This document shows, piece by piece, positions 1 to 5,058 of a stretch of DNA of 5,058 nt. The notes under the pieces were generated by a model. It saw only the letters and a program-made list of their open reading frames with translations. It did no database searches and was not told the DNA's origin. The DNA comes from Verrucomicrobiota bacterium (GTDB lineage Bacteria > Verrucomicrobiota > Verrucomicrobiia > Chthoniobacterales > JAFAMB01): the NCBI GenBank assembly GCA_019242435.1, contig JAFAVN010000610.1, positions 1 to 5,058 of the forward strand, written 5' to 3'. The first letter of the stretch is position 1, and the number at the start of each line of letters is the position of its first letter. The translations under genes were made by a program, and so were the position numbers.

Positions 1-286
1 CGGACGGGGGAGCAAGGACCCGATGGATTGTTCCCGGGAGCCACCTGTTAGGAACCTATAGATATAGCCACTATAAAGCGGTTCCCCTCCAGGGCGTTGG
101 GCATTTGCCCGCATTCACAACGTTACGGTGTTCAGGCGAGGGCAGCCTGAGGCAATCGCCGCTACGGTGTATCATATTTTCTCGGCGCTAGGGCAGTGAC
201 CCGCGAAGACACCCGCCTTTCTATTGGTCCCTACTGATTACTGATTACCGGTTACTAGTTACTGCCCACTCACTTCCTCCTCCCTC
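1..286. other. Non-coding region downstream of hflC
   Basis: No credible coding sequence is visible on either strand. It lies 3' of hflC and reaches the window edge, so the next gene to the left is unknown. It holds an 8-bp palindrome TCCCGGGA (32-39), an interrupted inverted repeat (51-85), a small hairpin GGGC-ATTT-GCCC (99-110), two copies of TACGGTGT (124-131 and 163-170) and the start of a 7-nt tandem tract (232 onward). None of the hairpins is followed by a T-run on the minus strand, so I cannot point to an intrinsic terminator for hflC. Confidence 0.6.
51..85. repeat. Interrupted inverted repeat (stem-loop)
   Basis: GGAACC (51-56) pairs with GGTTCC (80-85). Directly inside, TATAG (57-61) pairs with CTATA (71-75), leaving a 9-nt loop (62-70) and a 4-nt one-sided bulge AAGC (76-79). 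The combined 11 bp is more than expected from a random 35-nt stretch, but there is no T-run on either side to mark a terminator. It could be a structured 3' UTR element of the hflKC transcript, a protein-binding site or chance. Confidence 0.4.
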
Positions 287-301
287 TCACCTCTCACTGA
301 C
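232..301. repeat. Degenerate heptanucleotide tandem tract A
   Basis: Ten consecutive 7-nt units keep one phase: TACTGAT, TACTGAT, TACCGGT, TACTAGT, TACTGCC, CACTCAC, TTCCTCC, TCCCTCT, CACCTCT, CACTGAC. The first two are identical, the first five all begin TAC, and the later ones drift to pyrimidine-rich variants. On the minus strand the units read roughly NNAGTRA, and the tract supplies the last codons and the TGA stop (287-289) of hflC. A related tract lies at the end of hflK (1302-1343). Short tandem heptamers of this general kind are known between genes in cyanobacteria (STRR); whether this is the same phenomenon is unknown. Confidence 0.7.
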
Positions 302-1291
302 CCCCGCCGGCGCCGGTGACCCGCTGGGTTTCGGCGTCGCATGTTTCAGTAATTGAAACAAATCGCTATCGGTAGATAAGACGATGGTCGAATCCTTCGT
401 GAGAATCTTACGGTAAGTATCAAGCGTCTTGAGGAACGCGTAAAATTCTGCCGCCTGCGGATTCTGAGTGTAAGCGCGCGCGTAAATCTCCGTGGCTTTC
501 GCATCAGCATCGCCCCTTATCTGCTGAACCTGACGATAAGCGTTTGACTGGATTTCATTAAGATCCCGTTCACGTTGGCCTGCAATCCGGGCTGACTCTC
601 CTTCCCCTTCCGCTCTGAACCGTTGGGCGATCTGCAGCCGTTCACTGATCATTCGTTGGTAAATCCGATCCAGTACGTCCGGATTGTAATTCACCCGTTT
701 GATTCGAAAATCGAGCACGGTAATGCCAAACTCCGCCAGCTTTTGGGCTGCTGCCGTTTTGATCTCTTCTTCTATCTTCTGCCGCCCGAATTGTATGGGT
801 GGCAGTTCACCAATTGTCCCGGTGGCGCCCTTCAACGTCTCATCTCGTAACGGTTGCCGGTTTTTATCTGTCCGCACGATCTCAATCAAATCATGTTTGG
901 CTATGGCGTTCCGGGTCTCGCTTCCAAGAATGTCTTCCAGACGCGACTGTGCGCTTCGCTCATCGTGTAACCGGACAAAATACATCTTTGGATCTTCAAT
1001 GCGCCACCGGGCAAAGGTATCGACGTGAATGTAGGTCTTATCTCGTGTCGGGATAGCGACAGGCGCGCCATCCCATTCCAGAAAGCGTTTATCCAGCCTG
1101 TTAACCGTTTGCACGAATGGCAACTTGAAGTGAAGACCAGGCTCAGTGATCGGCTCCCCAATCGGTTGCCCGAATTGCGTAATAATTGCCTGCTCCGTCT
1201 GATCAACCGTGTAAACCGAAAGTGAGAGCACCACTAGCAGGACGAAAACCCCAGCCAACGTGATAGCAGACAAACCACTCTTTCTCATCAT
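287..1291 (-). CDS. hflC: HflC, SPFH/prohibitin-domain membrane protein
   Basis: HflC pairs with HflK to form a large inner-membrane SPFH assembly facing the periplasm, which in E. coli surrounds and modulates the FtsH protease. From the ATG at 1291 the protein is 334 residues, equal to E. coli HflC as I recall it. A short basic N-terminus (MMRKS) precedes one membrane segment (about 8-28). The SPFH domain follows, with the EPGLHFKLPF signature at 50-59. A long charged helical region comes next (about 205-275), containing RAEGEGESARI and RGDADAKATEIYARAY, then the HflC-typical FYAFLKTL and VLSTDSDLF near the end. In-frame TTG (1312) and GTG (1309) codons lie upstream, but they sit inside the heptad repeat and would add seven unlikely residues before the basic start; ATG 1288 is also possible. 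No strong Shine-Dalgarno is seen; GGTGAT at 1310-1305 is the best match. The gene follows hflK by 35 bp, presumably co-transcribed. The C-terminus is Pro/Ala/Ser-rich and its last residues are encoded by repeat tract A. Confidence 0.95.
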   Translation of the reverse strand: MMRKSGLSAITLAGVFVLLVVLSLSVYTVDQTEQAIITQFGQPIGEPITEPGLHFKLPFVQTVNRLDKRFLEWDGAPVAIPTRDKTYIHVDTFARWRIEDPKMYFVRLHDERSAQSRLEDILGSETRNAIAKHDLIEIVRTDKNRQPLRDETLKGATGTIGELPPIQFGRQKIEEEIKTAAAQKLAEFGITVLDFRIKRVNYNPDVLDRIYQRMISERLQIAQRFRAEGEGESARIAGQRERDLNEIQSNAYRQVQQIRGDADAKATEIYARAYTQNPQAAEFYAFLKTLDTYRKILTKDSTIVLSTDSDLFQLLKHATPKPSGSPAPAGVSER

Positions 1292-1301
1292 AACTCTACA
1301 T

Positions 1302-1343
1302 CCAATCACCAATCACTTTTCACTTTTCACTTTTCACCTTTCA
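1302..1343. repeat. Heptanucleotide tandem tract B (hflK-hflC junction)
   Basis: Six perfectly phased 7-nt units: CCAATCA twice, CTTTTCA three times, then CCTTTCA once. On the minus strand they read as TGAAAAG and TGATTGG units. The tract spans the last codons of hflK (Val-Lys-Gly-Glu-Lys), its TGA stop at 1327-1329 and most of the spacer before hflC. Because 7 is not a multiple of 3, the TGA in each unit moves to a new frame every repeat, so all three minus-strand frames are closed within about 21 nt. The GGTGAT inside it could also act as a weak ribosome-binding element for hflC. Confidence 0.85.
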
Positions 1344-2331
1344 CTGCCTCCTCTGCCTTATTCGAGAGCGGCAAAACCGGCAGGAACTGCCGCAGGAAAT
1401 CATCCACGATGATCTTTTGTCCAGTCTGTGGCAAAACGTCGCCCATGGTTTCCAGGTAAAGGCGCGTTCTCGTGATCTCGGGCGCCTTGATGTACTGCTG
1501 CAGCACCGCCGTGAATGCCGCCACATCTCCCTCGGCCTCGTTTACCCGTTTGAACCGGTACCCCTCCGCGGCCCGAATCGTTTGATCCGCTTCGCCTTTC
1601 GCCTTCGGCACCACTTTATTGTACTCACCATTGGCAATATTGATCGCGTTCTCTCGATCCTGTTGCGCCTTGTTGACCTCGTTGAAGGAAGCTTGTACCT
1701 GGCTTGGCGGATTCACATTTTTCAATTGGACCTGATCCACCCGAATACCGAGGTGATACCGTTTCGCCAGCTCCTGCATACGGGCCAGAGCTTCTATCTC
1801 GATATCCTGCCGGCCGATAGTAATCACCTCATCCACGGTGCGGTCTCCGATCACTTCGCGCATCGCCGCCTCGGACAGATCCCGGAGCGTTCCCCCTGGG
1901 TTCCGCACGTCAAACAAGTATTGGCCAGGGTCGTCAATCCGGTACTGTACGACCCATTCGACTAAAGCCGCATTCAGGTCTCCTGTTACCATTGACTTCT
2001 CCTCGTCCGGATCTTGACTGGCCTGGATCGGATTAGACAAATAGCCTGGGGTAGTGAACCCGAATTCCAGCTTCAGTTGCCGCCGGGTGGGAATCACGAT
2101 CACCTCGTCAACCCCAAACGGCAGTTTGAAATGCAAACCGGGCTCCACCGTTTTCAGGAACTTGCCAAAACGTAATACTACCCCTTCGGAATCGGCTCCC
2201 ACTGTGTAATACGACGTAAAACAGAGCACGGCGACCACCAGCAACACCACCAGAAAGCCGGCCGCCCAAAGCGCCGACCGAACGTTCAAATTCACGTTAA
2301 ACTCACGCGACGAAAAATCAGCCACAGCCAT
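1327..2331 (-). CDS. hflK: HflK, SPFH/prohibitin-domain membrane protein
   Basis: HflK is the partner of HflC in the membrane complex that regulates FtsH proteolysis. The 334-residue product has a short hydrophilic N-terminus (1-19), one membrane segment (about 20-43) and a YYTVGADSEGVVLRFGK strand typical of HflK. The SPFH signature VEPGLHFKLPF is at 62-72, followed by TGDLN (116-120), VQYRIDDPGQYLF (128-140) and AAMREVIGDRTVDEV (155-169). The long helix that follows contains NPPSQVQASFNEVNKAQQDRE (about 207-227), and RLYLETMGDVL (290-300) is typical of HflK. It is shorter than E. coli HflK (about 419 residues), lacking the Gly/Pro-rich N-terminal tail and a long C-terminal tail. ATG 2331 is preceded by GGGG about 13 nt upstream, a weak Shine-Dalgarno; I see no better start. 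It is the first gene of the hflK-hflC operon, and its last codons and stop are made of heptad repeat. Confidence 0.95.
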   Translation of the reverse strand: MAVADFSSREFNVNLNVRSALWAAGFLVVLLVVAVLCFTSYYTVGADSEGVVLRFGKFLKTVEPGLHFKLPFGVDEVIVIPTRRQLKLEFGFTTPGYLSNPIQASQDPDEEKSMVTGDLNAALVEWVVQYRIDDPGQYLFDVRNPGGTLRDLSEAAMREVIGDRTVDEVITIGRQDIEIEALARMQELAKRYHLGIRVDQVQLKNVNPPSQVQASFNEVNKAQQDRENAINIANGEYNKVVPKAKGEADQTIRAAEGYRFKRVNEAEGDVAAFTAVLQQYIKAPEITRTRLYLETMGDVLPQTGQKIIVDDFLRQFLPVLPLSNKAEEAVKGEK

Positions 2332-2650
2332 AACGCTATTGGACCCCGTGACTTAGTCGAGCAGAATCGGAGGGGCGGCGGGTGCGGCAGAAACTCCATA
2401 TTTGGAAGTAACTGGAGCGTTAAATCCTTTCCTGGGCGGCGAGAAGGTGATAATGGAGCCCGTATAAGATAATATGACCCCGAAAGCGGGATTACCGGGT
2501 GCTAGGCCGGAAAACCTATCACAGCAACTCGGGCTAGTCTCCTGTCCAATCGGACCAAATCGCCGGCAGACTATGCCGGCTACCCGTTTTTGAAGTCATT
2601 CGACTAAACCCGGGCTTATCGCTAAATTCGATCTGGAAACGAACGTAGCC
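2332..2650. promoter_or_regulatory. Divergent non-coding region between hflK and the STAS-like gene
   Basis: This 319-bp stretch has no credible gene and must hold the start signals of both hflK (-) and the downstream plus-strand gene. An AT-rich patch TATAAGATAATAT (2463-2475) offers -10-like hexamers on both strands, but I find no convincing -35 at proper spacing for either, so no promoter is assigned. Three local hairpins follow on the plus strand: CCCG-AAAG-CGGG (2479-2490), GTCC-AATC-GGAC (2544-2555) and the stronger one at 2562-2580, listed separately. Confidence 0.5.
2562..2591 (+). terminator. Hairpin plus T-run upstream of the STAS-like gene
   Basis: A perfect 7-bp GC-rich stem GCCGGCA (2562-2568) / TGCCGGC (2574-2580) with a 5-nt loop GACTA is followed by T5 at 2587-2591 on the plus strand. 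The T-run starts 6 nt after the stem, so it is a weak intrinsic terminator at best. No plus-strand gene lies upstream, so if it functions it would be a 5'-leader attenuator or the end of a small RNA. GCCGGC-type palindromes can also be dispersed REP-like elements. The minus strand has no T-run after the stem. Confidence 0.35.
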
Positions 2651-3034
2651 ATGTTCTTAAGCGAATTTGATCGCTCACGGCGAATAGTAAAAATCACCGT
2701 GGCCGGTGACACAACAACTGAGGACGTAAGTTCAGGTTTGGAGAACTTGCGAACGCTCTTGAAAGACGTTCCACCGGGGTTCAAGCTATTTGCTGATCTG
2801 AGTGAGGTGACGTCCATGCCAACTAGTCTGGCGCCCTATATCGGCCGAATCATGGAGTTGTGCGGACGAAAACGCGTCGGCTTGGTCGTCAGATTGCTTC
2901 CAGCGGACCCCGCCAAAGACATCGGCTTGGCGATCATGAGCCGCTTCCACTACGCTCCGGACGTTCCTATTGTTAATTGCGCGACGACAGAAGAAGCGAT
3001 GCGCCACCTCCTGGACGAAAAAAGCGAACTCTAA
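2651..3034 (+). CDS. Small STAS-like (SpoIIAA-fold) domain protein
   Basis: The 127-residue soluble protein has no signal peptide or membrane segment. Its layout alternates strands and helices as in STAS domains: strand IVKITVAGD (12-20), helix 23-39, strand FKLFADLS (44-51), helix 61-72, strand VGLVVRL (76-82), helix 88-99, strand VPIVNC (105-110), helix TTEEAMRHLLDE (112-123). The segment DLSEVTSMPTS (49-59) resembles the anti-sigma-factor antagonist motif DLSxVxxMDSS, in which the first serine after the Asp is phosphorylated. Here Asp is replaced by Pro57 and the phospho-site position holds Thr58. It could be a signalling switch or a STAS-fold protein that is not phosphorylated; partner and role are unknown. 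ATG 2651 has only a weak GGAA at 2635-2638. It is divergent from hflK and convergent with the kinase, with no kinase or anti-sigma gene next to it. Confidence 0.7.
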   Translation: MFLSEFDRSRRIVKITVAGDTTTEDVSSGLENLRTLLKDVPPGFKLFADLSEVTSMPTSLAPYIGRIMELCGRKRVGLVVRLLPADPAKDIGLAIMSRFHYAPDVPIVNCATTEEAMRHLLDEKSEL

Positions 3035-3089
3035 AGCGGCCGCAGACCGGTTTTGTTGCAGGGGTTCGCCTCTGTAAACGAGCGCGAGA

Positions 3090-4004
3090 TCACTGAATGT
3101 CCGATGATAAATGAAGCGCGCGCTCCTCTGGCGCTCGTCCGGAGGCGACCAGCCAGCAACCGGTCAGGGCGTCGGCCTTCGGCTCGAGAATCGAGAGTCC
3201 TGACTTTTTGGATAACCATGCGCGTAGAGGCGGGACGAGACCACCGGCCGCGAAAAGTGGCACTTCCGGATCCGCGATGACGGCGATCAACGCCGCCAGA
3301 TGCTCGACCGCGCGATCTCGTATGCGTCGGGCAGTCTCATCTCCGGCGACAGCCTGTTGGAGCACCAATGGCGCGAGCGCTGCCAGGCGGTCCGGACCGA
3401 GGTCCCGCATCCATCCTGCGCGCAGCCCCTCGATCCCGCCGATAGCGCGAAGAGTCTCGCGGCTGAGCGCATCTTTCGGCACAACACCGTCGATTGCAGC
3501 GAAGCAATGTCGCAACGCCTTCCGGCCGATCCAACTCCCCCCTCCCCGATCCCCGCCAATCCAACCCCAGGCACCCCGCTGAATCGAGCGGCCATTGGCA
3601 TACAAGCGATGCCCAGCGACGCCGGTGCCGACGATCAACAGACTGCAAGGCGCCCCGCAGTCTGCTCCAATGAGCGCCGCATATCCATCGCTCATCAAGC
3701 AAGACCGGGCAAAGGGTGGACAAGCTGCTAGAAAGTCCTTGCCGATATCGATGTGAGCCCCGGCCGCGCCAACCGCAAAAACGACTCCTTTAAACTGGTT
3801 TTTGGACCAGCCGATGGCAGAGCAGCAATGGCTCCAGAGATCGACGATGCTCGCAACCGCTCTCTCCAGATTTGTCGATGGATTGCATGGACCTGCGTTT
3901 GCCTCGGCTAAAACTGTTCCCTCGATGTCGATGAACCGCCCTCGGCTGCGGGAGCCGCCGCCGTCTACGCAGAAATAGAGTTCGCCTTTCCCAGCTTGGA
4001 TCAT
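3090..4004 (-). CDS. BadF/BadG/BcrA/BcrD-type sugar kinase (GlcNAc/MurNAc kinase candidate)
   Basis: This is an ASKHA-fold ATPase of the N-acetylglucosamine kinase type, likely phosphorylating an amino sugar at O6 in the cytoplasm. From ATG 4004 it has 304 residues, normal for the family. Visible motifs are phosphate-1 VDGGGSRSRG (13-22), sugar-contact GPCN (38-41), MSDGYAAL with the likely catalytic Asp106, phosphate-2 VGTGVAG (125-131), the long WGWIGGDRGGGSWIGR block (146-161), an adenosine-site AAGGL (252-256) and a C-terminal KADALTGCWLVA. The usual acidic residue of the GDEGSG block is Arg153 here. TTG at 4010 is an alternative start two codons upstream, and an in-frame TGA (4016-4014) excludes anything longer. 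The Shine-Dalgarno is poor: GAAGGA at 4030-4025 sits 14 nt before the TTG and 20 nt before the ATG, which slightly favours the TTG. Divergence from murQ suggests cell-wall sugar recycling, by analogy with Clostridium MurK. A glucosamine kinase is the main alternative. Confidence 0.85.
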   Translation of the reverse strand: MIQAGKGELYFCVDGGGSRSRGRFIDIEGTVLAEANAGPCNPSTNLERAVASIVDLWSHCCSAIGWSKNQFKGVVFAVGAAGAHIDIGKDFLAACPPFARSCLMSDGYAALIGADCGAPCSLLIVGTGVAGHRLYANGRSIQRGAWGWIGGDRGGGSWIGRKALRHCFAAIDGVVPKDALSRETLRAIGGIEGLRAGWMRDLGPDRLAALAPLVLQQAVAGDETARRIRDRAVEHLAALIAVIADPEVPLFAAGGLVPPLRAWLSKKSGLSILEPKADALTGCWLVASGRAPEERALHLSSDIQ

Positions 4005-4061
4005 GCGCAAAAATCAGCCGTCGATCCTTCGCCCGTCGACTGTATTCCCAGGTGAGCCCTC

Positions 4062-4089
4062 ATTAGAGAATCATTACAACGTATATCAA
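4062..4089 (-). promoter_or_regulatory. Candidate sigma-70-type promoter of the kinase gene
   Basis: On the minus strand TTGATA (4089-4084, five of six matches to TTGACA) is separated by 16 bp from TCTAAT (4067-4062, five of six matches to TATAAT). Transcription would start near 4055 and leave a leader of roughly 45-50 nt before the kinase start. Position and spacing fit well, but this is pattern matching only, and host sigma preferences are unknown. Confidence 0.45.
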
Positions 4090-4174
4090 ATTCGAATGCG
4101 TCGAGACGCCGCCTCGATCTCGAAGCGGTCTGCCGACACAGGCAGGATACCGGCCCTGTAAAATATTTCAAGAC

Positions 4175-4241
4175 CTGCCGACCTAGTGTCCTGTCCCATA
4201 AATAACTTGATGATCCGTTTGCTGCTGTCTAGCGTCCTGCC
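4175..4241. repeat. Imperfect direct repeat in the murQ upstream region
   Basis: CTGCCGAC followed by CTAGTGTCCTG (4175-4193) recurs imperfectly as CTGCTGT followed by CTAGCGTCCTG (4222-4239); the 11-mers differ at one base and start 46 bp apart. A further CTGCCGAC lies at 4130-4137. The second copy ends just before the murQ Shine-Dalgarno, so a bound regulator could block transcription or initiation. A remnant of a mobile-element end is an alternative. No transposase is visible. Confidence 0.4.
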
Positions 4242-4244
4242 AAA

Positions 4245-4251
4245 AAGGGAG
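4245..4251 (+). promoter_or_regulatory. Ribosome-binding site of murQ
   Basis: AAGGGAG ends 9 nt before ATG 4261, a good Shine-Dalgarno match at good spacing. It decides the start: an in-frame ATG also occurs at 4210, but that would put this site inside the coding sequence and add 17 residues not expected in MurQ. For the promoter, TTGATG (4207-4212) with TAGCGT (4230-4235) is a weak possibility at 17-bp spacing; TAAAAT (4159-4164) is a fair -10 without a -35. Confidence 0.7.
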
Positions 4252-4260
4252 TCCCATTTG

Positions 4261-5058
4261 ATGGCTTTCTCGCCCGCCGAGCATCGGGCCCTCATGTCAG
4301 AGCTAGAGCATCTGATTTCCGAGGAGCGAAATCCGAATACCATGGAGCTTGACCTGCTGCCCACCGCTGAGGTTCTGCGCGTCATTAGCCGCGAGGACAG
4401 ATCGGTACCGGCTGCAGTCGAAAAAGTCATCCCCGAAATTGCCCGCGCCGTTGACCGCATTGTTGACGCTTTCGGCAAGGGCGGGCGGCTCATCTATATG
4501 GGAGCCGGCACCAGCGGACGGTTGGGCGTTCTAGATGCTGCTGAATGTCCCCCGACCTTCAGCGTTCCCGGTGACATGGTCATAGGTTTGATTGCGGGCG
4601 GCCCGGGCGCTCTTACGAAAGCTACAGAAGGCGCCGAGGACGATGCCGAAGCGGGTGTGGCAGCATTAAAGAGCATCGGCCTTACCCAAAAAGACGTTGT
4701 CGTCGGCATTACCGTCAGTGGCCGAACGCCGTATGTGGTGGGTGGGCTTACCTATGCCAAAACTCTTGCCGCAACGACCGTCGGGGTTTCTTGCAATCAA
4801 GGCTGCGCCATCGCGGCTATCGCCGACATTGCTATCTTGCCTGTCGTCGGGCCGGAGGTTCTGGCTGGCTCGACCCGTTTGAAATCGGGTACCGCACAAA
4901 AGCTTGTGCTCAATATGCTGACGACCGCCAGCATGATTCGCTTGGGAAAGTGCTACCAGAACCTGATGGTGGACCTTAAGCCGACCAACATGAAGCTCGT
5001 CGCCAGGGCGGCGCGTATCGTCGTGCTAGCAACGGGTTGCGCACCGGAACAAGCTCAA
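4261..5058 (+). CDS. murQ: MurQ, N-acetylmuramic acid 6-phosphate etherase (3' end beyond window)
   Basis: MurQ cleaves the D-lactyl ether of MurNAc-6-phosphate to give GlcNAc-6-phosphate and D-lactate, the step that lets recycled or imported cell-wall MurNAc enter amino-sugar metabolism. The reading frame is open from ATG 4261 to the window end, 266 codons without a stop; compared with E. coli MurQ (about 298 residues) roughly 40 C-terminal residues are missing. It has a single SIS domain with GAGTSGRLGVLDAAECPPTF (81-100), GLIAGG (109-114), ATEGAEDD (121-128), SGRTPYV (153-159) and GSTRLKSGTAQKLVLNML (203-220). Glu95 and Glu126 match the catalytic Glu83 and Glu114 of E. coli with a constant offset of 12. 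The N-terminus is about 12 residues longer than in E. coli. It is divergent from the amino-sugar kinase across a roughly 250-bp control region. Identification is firm; regulation is inferred only. Confidence 0.96.
   Translation, partial: MAFSPAEHRALMSELEHLISEERNPNTMELDLLPTAEVLRVISREDRSVPAAVEKVIPEIARAVDRIVDAFGKGGRLIYMGAGTSGRLGVLDAAECPPTFSVPGDMVIGLIAGGPGALTKATEGAEDDAEAGVAALKSIGLTQKDVVVGITVSGRTPYVVGGLTYAKTLAATTVGVSCNQGCAIAAIADIAILPVVGPEVLAGSTRLKSGTAQKLVLNMLTTASMIRLGKCYQNLMVDLKPTNMKLVARAARIVVLATGCAPEQAQ

Noticed and set aside
623..1225. Several plus-strand and one minus-strand open frames within hflC
   Set aside because: The hflC frame carries all SPFH motifs; these are short overlapping frames without domains.
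1292..1312. TTG or GTG start for hflC, seven residues longer
   Set aside because: Those codons are part of the heptad repeat, and ATG 1291 directly precedes the expected basic residues and membrane segment.
1302..1343. CRISPR array or regulator iterons
   Set aside because: The units are 7 nt with no spacers, and no replication or Cas gene is nearby.
1417..1965. 182-codon plus-strand open frame opposite hflK
   Set aside because: It is fully antisense to a clearly conserved hflK, and its product shows no recognisable domain.
3035..3089. Bidirectional terminator in the convergent gap
   Set aside because: Only short palindromes (GCGGCCGC, ACCGGT) and a T4 are present, with no stem-loop stable enough to call.
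3300..3731. 143-codon plus-strand open frame opposite the kinase, and other overlapping frames at 3208-3723
   Set aside because: They lie in a GC-rich part of a gene with intact family motifs on the minus strand; the products are Arg/Ser/Pro-rich shadow translations.
4210..4260. Upstream ATG start for murQ
   Set aside because: The strong Shine-Dalgarno at 4245-4251 points to ATG 4261, and the extra residues have no counterpart in MurQ.
4086..4493. 135-codon minus-strand open frame across the control region and the murQ 5' end
   Set aside because: It overlaps conserved murQ coding sequence, would cover the control region, and its product is a low-complexity Ser/Arg-rich shadow.

Overview
The window reads as a bacterial chromosomal or metagenomic fragment with four complete protein genes and one cut off at the right edge. 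No RNA gene, CRISPR array or transposase is visible. The left half carries a two-gene minus-strand operon, hflK then hflC, encoding the paired membrane SPFH/prohibitin-type proteins that in E. coli assemble around the FtsH protease. The right half carries a cell-wall sugar recycling pair: a BadF/BadG-family sugar kinase on the minus strand and, divergent from it, murQ (N-acetylmuramic acid 6-phosphate etherase) on the plus strand, truncated by the window end. Between the halves is a small plus-strand gene for a STAS-like (SpoIIAA-fold) protein.

Layout. 1-286: non-coding, with an inverted repeat (51-85) and a degenerate 7-nt tandem repeat tract (232-301) that runs into the end of hflC. 287-1291: hflC (-). 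1302-1343: a second, cleaner 7-nt tandem repeat, which supplies the last codons and the stop of hflK and the hflK-hflC spacer. 1327-2331: hflK (-). 2332-2650: divergent non-coding region with a GC-rich hairpin followed by five T residues (2562-2591). 2651-3034: STAS-like gene (+). 3035-3089: short convergent gap. 3090-4004: sugar kinase (-). 4005-4260: divergent control region with a good candidate promoter for the kinase, an imperfect direct repeat and a clear Shine-Dalgarno for murQ. 4261-5058: murQ (+), about the first 85-90 % of the protein.

How the genes fit together. HflK and HflC form one membrane complex that modulates FtsH. The kinase and MurQ make a plausible two-step route: MurNAc (or GlcNAc) is phosphorylated at O6, and MurQ splits MurNAc-6-P into GlcNAc-6-P and D-lactate. 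The same family combination is known in Clostridium acetobutylicum (MurK with MurQ). No sequence evidence ties the two halves functionally.

Organism. The host is Gram-negative-like (hflKC) with moderate, uneven GC. The short hflK and the heptanucleotide repeats between genes made me think of a soil Verrucomicrobiota-like bacterium, while the kinase and MurQ read more like Alphaproteobacteria. Both impressions come from memory and are low confidence. If both hold, the right half may have been acquired horizontally. I see no clearly new system; the least explained items are the two heptad tracts, the structured leader of the STAS-like gene and the murQ/kinase control region.
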